Assembly: GCA_023433985.1 (NCBI GenBank)
Contig: JAEYTN010000351.1
Coordinates: 1 to 6,204 of the forward strand
From: Pseudomonadota bacterium
GTDB taxonomy: Bacteria; Pseudomonadota; Alphaproteobacteria; Rhizobiales; Devosiaceae
DNA length: 6,204 nucleotides
Direction of reading: 5' to 3'
Shown: piece by piece, positions 1 through 5,802 of the stretch
Position numbering within the stretch: position 1 is the first letter of the stretch
Layout of the letters: every line of letters starts with the position of its first letter
The notes under the pieces: model-generated
Seen by the model: the letters and a program-made list of their open reading frames with translations, nothing else
Told to the model about the DNA's origin: nothing
Database searches by the model: none
Translations under genes and position numbers: made by a program

Positions 1-235
1 GGTTGGTGGTGAGCGCGTTGACGAAATCCTCCGCATCGGCCGGCGTACCGGCCCGCTCCAGGTAATCGAGATAGGCGTCGAAGGAGTCGAGCCTGAGCGC
101 GCGTACCAGCTTGCCGAGCCGCGAAACCACCAGGGTGCGCTTGGCGTCGGAGAGCGAGATGCCGGCTTCGGCATAGACGCGGGCCTTGACCCGGTTGAAC
201 TCCCGATCGCTGAGGGCAAATTCGCCCTGCTCCAT
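1..235 (-). CDS. cheR: CheR chemotaxis receptor methyltransferase, N-terminal part (cut by window edge)
   Basis: CheR transfers methyl groups from S-adenosylmethionine to specific glutamates on chemoreceptors, in the cytoplasm, for sensory adaptation. Only the first 78 residues lie in the window; the gene leaves at the left edge. What is visible matches the small all-helical CheR N-terminal domain: an 'LSDREFNRVKARVYAEAGI' helix, then 'LSDAKRTLVVSRLGKLVRAL' with the basic surface typical of the family, a 'SFDAYLDYLE' helix, and the boundary motif 'DFVNALTTN', which in CheR precedes the catalytic SAM-binding domain. The catalytic domain itself cannot be assessed. The start is the ATG at 235-233, with a GGGGGC ribosome-binding-like stretch about 6 bases upstream. 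The gene begins 20 bp after the receptor stop codon on the same strand, so co-transcription with the receptor is likely. The identification rests on family motifs recalled from memory, but the pattern is characteristic. Confidence 0.9.
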   Translation of the reverse strand, partial: MEQGEFALSDREFNRVKARVYAEAGISLSDAKRTLVVSRLGKLVRALRLDSFDAYLDYLERAGTPADAEDFVNALTTN

Positions 236-255
236 AGACTGCCCCCGTTCGGCCT

Positions 256-1761
256 TCAGTTGGCCGATTGCCTGCGCGCGGGAAGCTGCAAGGCCTTGGC
301 GGCAACCGTGCCGACCGCGTTGACATTGCTGTCGAGCCGGGCGATCGCGCCGCTGCCCTCGTCCAGCGCGCCGGCGATCATGTCCGTCTCATTGCTTAGA
401 TTCTCTAAATGGGCACCGAGGCCCGCGAGTATTTTTTCGAGTTGTTCGGTCTCAGCCGCCGATTGCTGCGAGCGTGCCCGGCTGCTGCCGACCATGGCGC
501 GGATTTCCTTGGCTGCCTTCTGTGTCGCCTGAGCCAGGGTACGCACCTCGCCGGCAACCACCGCGAAGCCGGCGCCCTTCTCCCCGGCCCGCGCCGCCTC
601 GACAGCCGCGTTGAGGGCAAGCAGGTTGGTGCGGAAACTGACGTCCTCGATGGCCGTGACCATCTTGTCGATCTCGGCGGTCGCCGACCCCAGGCCGTCG
701 ACGGCAGCGCCGGTGCGCCGCACGGCGAGCGCCGCCTCGGTCGCGATCTGCACCGCCTCGCGTTCGAGGGCGCGGACGGTCCTGGTGCGGTCGCGGCCCT
801 TGTCGATGGCGTCCGCCGCGACGACGAGGCCCGAGCGGCTCTGGTCGGCGAGTTCGGCCAGCGAGGTGACCGACGCGCGATAGCGGTCGATGGCCCCCAG
901 GATCGCCTCCATCTTGGCCTCGAGCAGGTCGCGAGCCGCCAGCGCCTCGTCCCGTTCGGCCAGCATCTCCTCGACCGCATCGCGGAAGGTGCGGACCTGC
1001 ATGCTGAAGACGCTGGAGCCGGCGAGCAGCGCCGGATCGACATCTTCGCCCGTCACGATCCCCTGCAGGGCCCGGATCGGCCGGTCGAAGCTCTCGAGCG
1101 CCTCGCCGAGCGCCCGGAGCGCGGGCGAGTGCTGCATGCCCCATTGGTCGAAACGGAAGCCGGTGCGCCCCTGCTTCAGCGCAGTGACGAAGGCGTCGAA
1201 ATCATCGTCGGCGATATAGTGGCCGGCAGGCCCGAGTTCGATCAGCAGGCGGCTGCCCGCCAGCTCGTGTCGGGTGGTGACGAACCGCCGGCGGCCGACC
1301 GAGATGAAACCCTCCTCGGCCTCGTGCGCATCGCCGAGCAGGTCGCGCGCCGCCCCGCCCTCGACCGCACGGCGGTCCAGCGCCTCGGCTCCCGCGGTAA
1401 GGCCTGTGACCAGGCCGTCGGCAGAGACCACCATGGCGGGATGCCGGAGCCGCTCGAACGCCGCCTTGAACTGGTGCGCCCGATCGAGCCGCTGGCAGAG
1501 GCTGGTAACGATCGCCTCGACGCTCGTCGCATCGTCGGCCTTGAGGCCCAGTGCGGTGCCCAGCGTCCGCAGCCTGCCGGCAAAGCGCCGATCCTCGCGG
1601 AAACCGACGATGGCGCTGCAAAGGAAAGCGCCGATGCAGCCGAGCCCGGCGATGAAGAAGGCGATCGGGGCGGCGCCGAACAGCAGCACGCTACCCGCCG
1701 CGAGCAATGCCGCGGCCAGCCACGCTAGATTGGCGATGAGCGCTACGCTCAGGCGGCGCAC
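256..1761 (-). CDS. Methyl-accepting chemotaxis protein: membrane hairpin, PAS-like region, no periplasmic sensor
   Basis: A 501-residue chemoreceptor that should control the CheA kinase through CheW. Residues about 6-28 and 32-54 are two hydrophobic segments separated by only a few residues (GAAP), so there is almost no periplasmic domain. Residues about 95-170 contain '[20 protein letters not shown]' (from residue 107), which resembles the start of a PAS domain, so sensing is probably cytoplasmic. No HAMP domain is evident. From about residue 265 the protein is coiled coil. The signalling tip is '[20 protein letters not shown]' from residue 376, followed by '[14 protein letters not shown]'. 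Arg377 stands where the Gln of the usual FQTN is found. The C-terminus (LPARRQSAN) has no NWETF-type CheR docking pentapeptide. The start is GTG; a TGA lies in frame two codons upstream, so it is the first possible start, with only a weak GGGG about 11 bases before it. cheR follows after 20 bp and cheD precedes it on the same strand, which suggests one chemotaxis transcription unit. Confidence 0.93.
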   Translation of the reverse strand: MRRLSVALIANLAWLAAALLAAGSVLLFGAAPIAFFIAGLGCIGAFLCSAIVGFREDRRFAGRLRTLGTALGLKADDATSVEAIVTSLCQRLDRAHQFKAAFERLRHPAMVVSADGLVTGLTAGAEALDRRAVEGGAARDLLGDAHEAEEGFISVGRRRFVTTRHELAGSRLLIELGPAGHYIADDDFDAFVTALKQGRTGFRFDQWGMQHSPALRALGEALESFDRPIRALQGIVTGEDVDPALLAGSSVFSMQVRTFRDAVEEMLAERDEALAARDLLEAKMEAILGAIDRYRASVTSLAELADQSRSGLVVAADAIDKGRDRTRTVRALEREAVQIATEAALAVRRTGAAVDGLGSATAEIDKMVTAIEDVSFRTNLLALNAAVEAARAGEKGAGFAVVAGEVRTLAQATQKAAKEIRAMVGSSRARSQQSAAETEQLEKILAGLGAHLENLSNETDMIAGALDEGSGAIARLDSNVNAVGTVAAKALQLPARRQSAN

Positions 1762-1818
1762 GAATCACGGACCCCGACAGGCCTCCCGCGAGGCCCTCGC
1801 CGGCACCCTAGGGGCGTG

Positions 1819-1826
1819 ATGGTTAA
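1819..1826 (-). promoter_or_regulatory. TTAACCAT box, possible CtrA half-site
   Basis: The minus strand reads TTAACCAT here, 58 bp upstream of the receptor GTG start. This 8-mer is one of the motif forms described for the alphaproteobacterial cell-cycle regulator CtrA, which controls flagellar and chemotaxis genes in several species. A full TTAA-N7-TTAA site is not present around it. In a GC-rich genome an 8-mer this AT-rich in a short spacer is suggestive but not proof. Confidence 0.35.
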
Positions 1827-1833
1827 CCAAGTG
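1824..1833 (-). repeat. CACTTGGTTA element upstream of the receptor gene (copy 1)
   Basis: On the minus strand this reads CACTTGGTTA, and 9 of its 10 bases match CATTTGGTTA upstream of cheD (2539-2548). The downstream edge of this copy lies 63 bp before the receptor start, and the other copy lies 61 bp before the preferred cheD start. Similar sequence, same orientation and nearly equal spacing suggest a shared promoter or activator element. It overlaps the TTAACCAT box. Confidence 0.35.
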
Positions 1834-1878
1834 TATAGGACGCCTGGTGCCGGTAAGTATTGGGTAAGGCGCTCGCGC

Positions 1879-2478
1879 CTAGAACAGCTCGATGTCGTCG
1901 GCGGGCGGTTTGCTGACCAGTTGCTGGCGGCGCGTCGCCGCCACTGCCAGTTCTTCCTTCGCGATCGAGGCGTTGGCGGTGTTGTCGAGGCGCTTGACGA
2001 AGGCGCGGCCCGATGCCGGCTTAAACATCACCCGCCGGGCATAGGTCCCGCCGAGATCTTCCTTGGCCATGGCGTAGCCTTCGTTGGCAAGAAACTCGCG
2101 CACGAAGTCGATGTTCTTGGCCCCCACGTCGTCGAGCGCAGCGTTGATCTTGCCGCCGCCGAACACCTTGATCTCGAGGTTGGACTTCTTGCCGGTGCCG
2201 CGGGTCAGCACCTTGTTGATGAGCTGCTCCATGGCGAAGGCGCCATAGCGCGCCGAGGCGCCGTAACGGTCTCGCGCGGAGCCCGACTGTTCGGCCAGCA
2301 GGAAGTGGTTCATGCCGCCGACATTGGCGACCACATCGCGGATGCACGCCGAGACGCAGCTGCCGAGCACCGTCGAATAGGTGAGGTCGGCCTCGCCGGA
2401 CACGAGGCAATCGCCCTGGTGCACCGTGGTTACGACCCCGCGATCGAACTCGGGCGGGAGGGAACTCGGGAGGACCAT
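1879..2478 (-). CDS. cheD: CheD, chemoreceptor glutamine deamidase
   Basis: CheD converts specific receptor glutamines to glutamates by hydrolysis of the side-chain amide, which prepares sites for CheR and CheB. With the ATG at 2478 the protein has 199 residues. The family core is clear: 'STVLGSCVSACIRD' carries the expected catalytic Cys41, 'GGMNHFLL' the catalytic His58 (17 residues later, the same spacing as in Thermotoga CheD), then 'RYGAFAMEQLI', 'KVFGGGKIN', 'AKNIDFVREFL' and 'GGTYARRVMF'. The third active-site residue (Thr in Thermotoga) aligns with Ser35, with Thr36 beside it. After the core there is an extra tail of about 35 residues ending in DDIELF, not present in the 157-residue Thermotoga protein. 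The frame is open up to a TTG at 2523, but the ATG was preferred because AAGG lies 9 bases upstream of it and the TTG would have its ribosome-binding sequence directly abutting. The receptor gene follows 117 bp downstream on the same strand. Confidence 0.95.
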   Translation of the reverse strand: MVLPSSLPPEFDRGVVTTVHQGDCLVSGEADLTYSTVLGSCVSACIRDVVANVGGMNHFLLAEQSGSARDRYGASARYGAFAMEQLINKVLTRGTGKKSNLEIKVFGGGKINAALDDVGAKNIDFVREFLANEGYAMAKEDLGGTYARRVMFKPASGRAFVKRLDNTANASIAKEELAVAATRRQQLVSKPPADDIELF

Positions 2479-2640
2479 AGGCGGCAACCTTGCGGAGACT
2501 ACGGCCGGATCGTTACCCAACAATCCTTAGTGAAGCGCTAACCAAATGCACCGCCCGTGACCCCACCGGCCGAGCTTTCGCAAGGAGACATTCAGGAATC
2601 TCCGCTAAACTCAGGGCAAGTATTCGGGGGTTCGCCTTTT
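2479..2640. promoter_or_regulatory. Divergent control region between cheD and the CheT/CheZ-like gene
   Basis: This region of 162 bp lies between two divergently transcribed chemotaxis genes and must hold promoters for both unless the small gene is read from elsewhere. Visible elements are the dyad TTAG-N7-CTAA (2527-2541), which resembles the CtrA full-site layout TTAA-N7-TTAA at 6 of 8 positions; the repeated TAACCAAATG element (2539-2548, plus-strand reading); and the imperfect dyad GGAGA-N2-TTC-N2-GAA-TCTCC (2584-2603) on the side of the small gene. No convincing -35/-10 pair could be assigned by eye. Confidence 0.5.
2539..2548 (-). repeat. CATTTGGTTA element upstream of cheD (copy 2)
   Basis: The minus strand reads CATTTGGTTA, one base different from the element upstream of the receptor gene. 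Its downstream edge is 61 bp before the cheD ATG, compared with 63 bp for the other copy. Its last bases (GGTTAG) overlap one arm of the TTAG-N7-CTAA dyad. Confidence 0.35.
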
Positions 2641-2994
2641 ATGTCACTGCATAAGCTCGCGCGCGAGCTGGATGAAACGGCGCGGCAGACGGCCGGTATG
2701 GTCGAAGGCGTAACTCAGGCTCTCGAAGTTCTAGGCGACAGGAGCATACCCCCCGACGAAGCGCGCCGCGTCGCCGCCCGCATCATCGTCCATGCCCTGC
2801 AGGGACAGGACCGGATCGAGCAGCGCTGCCAGAACATGGCGCTCGCCGTTCGGCAGTTCGCCCTGCTGCCGCCGGGCACGCCGGACGCTGTGTTCGATGA
2901 GATCTGGGCCAGCCTGGTGCTCGACGAACTGCGGGTGCCCGGCCTGTCGGGCACCGCAACGCATGGCGCGCACGGCGAAGCGGAGCTGTTCTAG
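2641..2994 (+). CDS. Small CheT/CheZ-like chemotaxis protein
   Basis: A 117-residue protein without signal peptide or membrane segment, predicted mostly helical and cytoplasmic. The key feature is 'LQGQDRIEQRCQNM': the QD-xxx-Q pattern (Asp57, Gln61) matches CheZ, where the Asp143 and Gln147 of the E. coli protein (QDLTGQ) catalyse CheY-P dephosphorylation. The protein is about half the length of CheZ. It resembles in size and motif the CheT protein encoded after cheD in Sinorhizobium meliloti, recalled as a CheZ-like protein that binds CheR. A conserved-looking C-terminal helix 'VFDEIWASLVLDELRV' follows, then a flexible tail ending in EAELF, similar to the CheD tail DDIELF and in the position of the CheY-binding C-terminal peptide of CheZ. 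The ATG at 2641 was chosen over the GTG at 2557 because the extra 28 residues are low-complexity and lie in the control region; its ribosome-binding site is weak (GGGGG 10 bases upstream). It is divergent from cheD. Whether it is an active phosphatase is unknown. Confidence 0.75.
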   Translation: MSLHKLARELDETARQTAGMVEGVTQALEVLGDRSIPPDEARRVAARIIVHALQGQDRIEQRCQNMALAVRQFALLPPGTPDAVFDEIWASLVLDELRVPGLSGTATHGAHGEAELF

Positions 2995-3005
2995 CCCGTC
3001 GCCCC

Positions 3006-3045
3006 GCCTCAGGCCTTCCGCCGCGTCTTCGGCTTGCCCTGAGGC
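3006..3045. terminator. Inverted repeat at convergent gene ends, possible bidirectional terminator
   Basis: GCCTCAGG (3006-3013) and CCTGAGGC (3038-3045) form a perfect 8-bp stem. The 24-base loop contains a smaller GCCG/CGGC pair. It covers the last codons and stop of the GGDEF-EAL gene and lies 12 bases after the stop of the CheT/CheZ-like gene. There are only 14 bp between the two convergent genes, so any terminator must overlap coding sequence. No T-run follows in either direction, so this is not a standard Rho-independent terminator, and its function remains a guess. Confidence 0.35.
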
Positions 3046-5705
3046 ATCCAGCTCCGCTCCTTGACGAAACGCCCGAAAGCGTCGGCGCTCATCGGGGCCG
3101 CAAAGGCGTAGCCCTGCAACAGGCTGCAGCCGAGGTCGCGAAGGATCGCGGCGTGCTCCATCGTCTCGACGCCCTCCCCGACGACCTCGATGCCGAGTGA
3201 CCGGCCGATATCGACGATCGACTGCACCAGCCGGCGCTGCTGCGTGGACGAAACGATCGGCCCCACCAGCTGCCGGTCGATCTTGAGCCGCTTCGGCTTC
3301 AGTTTCATCAGCGACACGATGGAGGCGTAGCCGGTGCCGAAATCGTCGATCTCGATGTCGATGCCCAGCTCCTTGATCTGGTCGGCGTTCCAACGGACCA
3401 TGTCGTCTGTCTCGTCGAGGAAGATCGACTCCACCAGCTCGAAGGCGAGCCGCTCCGGTTCGAAATCGAGGTGCTTGAGCGACTCGATGAGCTGCTCGTC
3501 CTGCAGACGCCGGGCGGAAACGTTGACCGCTATCTTGGGGACGCCGAGGCCGAGCTTCTCCCAGTCCGCGAAGTCGCGCAGCGCCTGCTCGAGCACGATG
3601 CGGTCGATCGCCGGCACGACGTTGAGTTCCTCGGCGACGTCGAGGAAATGCGCGGGCGCAAGGATACCCTCCGTGGGGTGCCGCCAGCGCGCCAGCGCCT
3701 CGACCCCGGCGATCTCGAGCGTCGTCGCGTTGAACTGCGGCTGGTACCAGGGCAGGAACTCGTCGGCCTCAAGCCCGTGCAGTATCTCGTCGGCGACGCG
3801 CTTGGTGCGGATCACCTCCGCCTGCAGCGCCGAGGTGAAGAACTCGTAGCGGTTGCGGCCGCGGCTCTTGGCCCGGTAGAGGGCGATATCGGCGTTGATC
3901 AGCAGCCGGTTCGGATCGGGCTCGCCGCCCGCTTCGGTGGCGATGCCGACCGACACGCCGCAGCGGCACTCGTGGCCCTCGTAGATGAGGGGCTGGTACA
4001 TCTTGGTGATGATCCGCTCGGCCAGTTCGGCCAGCGATGCGTCGTCGCCCTTGACCGTCGCCACCACCACGAACTCGTCGCCGCCGATGCGCGCGACGAA
4101 ATCCTGCAGGCCGGCATTGAGCCGCAGCGTTTCGGCCGCGTGCACCAGCATGGCGTCCCCGGCGGCATGGCCCAGCGTGTCGTTGATCTGCTTGAACCGA
4201 TCGAGGTCGATATGGAGCAGCGCGAGCGTGTTGCCGTTGCGGCCGGCATGCTCGGCACGGGTCTTCAACACGTCGTCGAGATAGCGCCGGTTGGGCAGGC
4301 CGGTGAGGGAATCGTGCAGCGCATTGTGTTCGATCGCCGCCTTGGCCGCTTCGAGCTCAGCGTTGCGGGCCTCGGACAGGCGGTTGGCGCGCTTGAGGTT
4401 CTCGTTGAGCGCGACGTCGCCCGACACGTCCCAGTTCACGCCGACCATCTTGGGCGTGGAGCCTACGTCCTTGTAGACCGTGCCGATGGCCCGGATGTTC
4501 CGGACGATCCCGGCCGGGGTGATGATCCGGTAGTCCGAATGGTAGCGGCCTGTGACCTCGCAGGCGAGGCGATACTCTTCCTCCGCCCGGCGCAGGTCGT
4601 CGGGATGAAGCGCATCGCGCCAGTTCTCGTACGTTCGCCGGCCGCCATCCTGGGGCAGGCCGTAGAGCCCGTTCACCCGGTCGTCCCAGAGCAGCTCGCG
4701 GGTTTCGAGGTCGAGTTCGAACACGCCCACCTGCGAGCTTTCGAGCGCGAGCCCGAGGCGGCGGGACAGGCGGCGCAGTTCCGCCTCGCGGCTCTTGAGC
4801 GCGCGGAGGTTGCGCTGCCGCTCCTCCATCAGCCGGCCGGCGAAGAACATCGGCGCGCTCATCACGCCGGCGAGCAGCAGGAAGCCGCTCCAGATCGCCC
4901 AGCCGTTGGGCGCCGCGGAAGGCCAGCCGCCCTTGGGCACCGCCGACATCACCCATTCGCCGTTCGGCAGCACCACGCTGGCGGTGACGGGTCGGTTAGC
5001 GAGCACGGAGGGATCGCCATAGAACTGCTGGCCCGACGACCCCAGCCCGTCGTGCCCGGTGATGGCGACCTCGATATTGAGGTCCGGATCGGTAAGCCCA
5101 CTGTCGCGGTACAGCATCTGGGCATCGACCACGGCCGACACGATGCCCCAGAAACGCTGCCGCTTCGCCTCGCCGGTGAACACCGGGAAGCGGCCGATGA
5201 AGCCGCGGCCGCCCTGCACCAGGTCGACCGGCCCGGCGAGCACCATCTGGCCGGTCCGCTGTGCGCGGATGGTGGCGTCACGCTGCGACGGATTGCTGCG
5301 GTAGTCGAGCCCGACCGCCTGCTCGTTGCCTTCGAGCGGATACATGAGCCGCACCACGAGCTCGGGTGCGCCGGCGACGTTGCGGAGCTGCGAGTGCCCG
5401 GAAAAGAGCTTGCCCGCAAGCTCCGCGAAGCGGCCCTGCGACATGTCGGGCTCGGTGGCGATGACCGCGACCAGCCCGCGGACCAGTTGCACATTGGCGC
5501 TGATATTGCCCTCGAGCTTGGCGCGGACGACGCTCATTTCCTTGAGCACGTCGGTACGGCTGCGCTGTTCATAGACCGCCTGGTTCTGCGTTGCCGCAAA
5601 CCAGGCCACGGCAAGCATGACCGCAAAGGTAACCGCCGCCGGCGCCACGCTTGGCCGCAGCAACGTCGCGCCGAGGTGCTTCAGGACTCTGTACACAAGC
5701 CGCAA
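3009..5705 (-). CDS. Membrane CHASE-PAS-GGDEF-EAL cyclic-di-GMP enzyme
   Basis: An 898-residue inner-membrane protein that probably makes and/or degrades c-di-GMP. A membrane segment at about 20-38 and a second at 269-290 bracket a CHASE-type periplasmic sensor ('LVRGLVAVIATEPDMS', 'GLDYRSNPSQRDATI', 'FPVFTG', 'RFWGIVSAVVDA'). A PAS_3-like domain follows (about 311-435, with 'WRDALHPDDL'). The GGDEF domain (about 460-625) keeps 'HDSLTGLPNRR', the metal-binding 'IDLDRFKQIND' and an intact GGDEF at 541-545; the inhibitory I-site is degenerate, GLQD in place of RxxD. The EAL domain (about 640-885) has Glu669 of EAL, Asn728, Glu756, Asp787-Asp788 in DDFGTG, Lys808, Glu844 in EGVET and Gln864, so phosphodiesterase activity is expected. 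The start is a TTG at 5705 (an in-frame TAG lies four codons upstream); a GTG at 5696 is an alternative, and neither has a good ribosome-binding site. Convergent with the CheT/CheZ-like gene and 97 bp downstream of the OmpA-family gene. Confidence 0.93.
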   Translation of the reverse strand: MRLVYRVLKHLGATLLRPSVAPAAVTFAVMLAVAWFAATQNQAVYEQRSRTDVLKEMSVVRAKLEGNISANVQLVRGLVAVIATEPDMSQGRFAELAGKLFSGHSQLRNVAGAPELVVRLMYPLEGNEQAVGLDYRSNPSQRDATIRAQRTGQMVLAGPVDLVQGGRGFIGRFPVFTGEAKRQRFWGIVSAVVDAQMLYRDSGLTDPDLNIEVAITGHDGLGSSGQQFYGDPSVLANRPVTASVVLPNGEWVMSAVPKGGWPSAAPNGWAIWSGFLLLAGVMSAPMFFAGRLMEERQRNLRALKSREAELRRLSRRLGLALESSQVGVFELDLETRELLWDDRVNGLYGLPQDGGRRTYENWRDALHPDDLRRAEEEYRLACEVTGRYHSDYRIITPAGIVRNIRAIGTVYKDVGSTPKMVGVNWDVSGDVALNENLKRANRLSEARNAELEAAKAAIEHNALHDSLTGLPNRRYLDDVLKTRAEHAGRNGNTLALLHIDLDRFKQINDTLGHAAGDAMLVHAAETLRLNAGLQDFVARIGGDEFVVVATVKGDDASLAELAERIITKMYQPLIYEGHECRCGVSVGIATEAGGEPDPNRLLINADIALYRAKSRGRNRYEFFTSALQAEVIRTKRVADEILHGLEADEFLPWYQPQFNATTLEIAGVEALARWRHPTEGILAPAHFLDVAEELNVVPAIDRIVLEQALRDFADWEKLGLGVPKIAVNVSARRLQDEQLIESLKHLDFEPERLAFELVESIFLDETDDMVRWNADQIKELGIDIEIDDFGTGYASIVSLMKLKPKRLKIDRQLVGPIVSSTQQRRLVQSIVDIGRSLGIEVVGEGVETMEHAAILRDLGCSLLQGYAFAAPMSADAFGRFVKERSWMPQGKPKTRRKA

Positions 5706-5802
5706 TAGATCACGCTAAAACCCGTCCCGTGAGGACACAGGATCGAGTTAAGCTAGCCACCAGCACTTAAATTTGGCTTTAGGCGGCTTTCGCAGAGTGT
5801 CG
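5706..5802 (-). other. Spacer between the OmpA-family gene and the GGDEF-EAL gene
   Basis: A 97-bp spacer with a short AT-rich patch (CTTAAATTT, 5766-5774), two TTAA sites (5748-5751 and 5767-5770, 15 bp apart) and a GCTAGC palindrome (5752-5757). A weak 4-bp hairpin GTCC/GGAC (5724-5736) followed on the minus strand by GGGTTTT lies close to the downstream start. A promoter for the GGDEF-EAL gene could lie here, but none can be assigned with confidence. Confidence 0.3.

Larger units (their letters stand above)
1762..1878 (-). promoter_or_regulatory. Structured cheD-receptor spacer with overlapping inverted repeats
   Basis: This spacer holds several perfect inverted repeats. The outermost is CCGGCACC (1800-1807) with GGTGCCGG (1846-1853). 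Between them a shorter pair, GGCG (1813-1816) and CGCC (1841-1844), could add to the stem, and the 8-bp palindrome GGTTAACC (1821-1828) lies in the loop. Next to it GGCCTC (1780-1785) pairs with GAGGCC (1790-1795), and the same GAGG block is also the centre of a 13-base palindrome (1788-1800), so the two structures exclude each other. No T-run follows any stem in the minus-strand direction, so a classical intrinsic terminator is not supported. The region may act as a promoter or operator for the receptor gene, or as a folded 5' leader. The repeats are seen directly; the function is inferred. Confidence 0.5.

Noticed and set aside
409..1728. A 439-codon open frame on the plus strand opposite the chemoreceptor
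   Set aside because: The product is rich in Arg, Gly, Asp and Ala without a domain pattern, while the opposite strand carries an unmistakable receptor signalling domain.
2479..2523. Extended cheD start at TTG 2523
   Set aside because: The ribosome-binding-like TAAGGA directly abuts the TTG, and the extra 15 residues show no conserved feature. The ATG at 2478 has AAGG at a normal distance and fits the spacing of the upstream repeat.
1816..2541. A 241-codon open frame on the plus strand opposite cheD
   Set aside because: It is a shadow of cheD, which has all its family motifs in the minus-strand frame.
2557..2640. Extended start (GTG 2557) for the CheT/CheZ-like gene
   Set aside because: The added residues are Pro/Ser/Gly-rich without a family pattern and would cover the likely promoter. 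The extension cannot be fully excluded because the ribosome-binding site of ATG 2641 is weak.
3471..5708. A 745-codon open frame on the plus strand, antisense to the GGDEF-EAL gene
   Set aside because: The minus strand encodes an intact multidomain enzyme over the same bases. The antisense product has no recognisable domain and has the composition typical of shadows in GC-rich DNA.
5717..5736. GTCC/GGAC hairpin followed by GGGTTTT on the minus strand, as a terminator of the OmpA-family gene
   Set aside because: The stem is only 4 bp and the T-run is short; it is too weak to call as an intrinsic terminator.
5748..5770. Paired TTAA sites as a CtrA full site
   Set aside because: The spacing is 15 bases, not the 7 required by the CtrA consensus.
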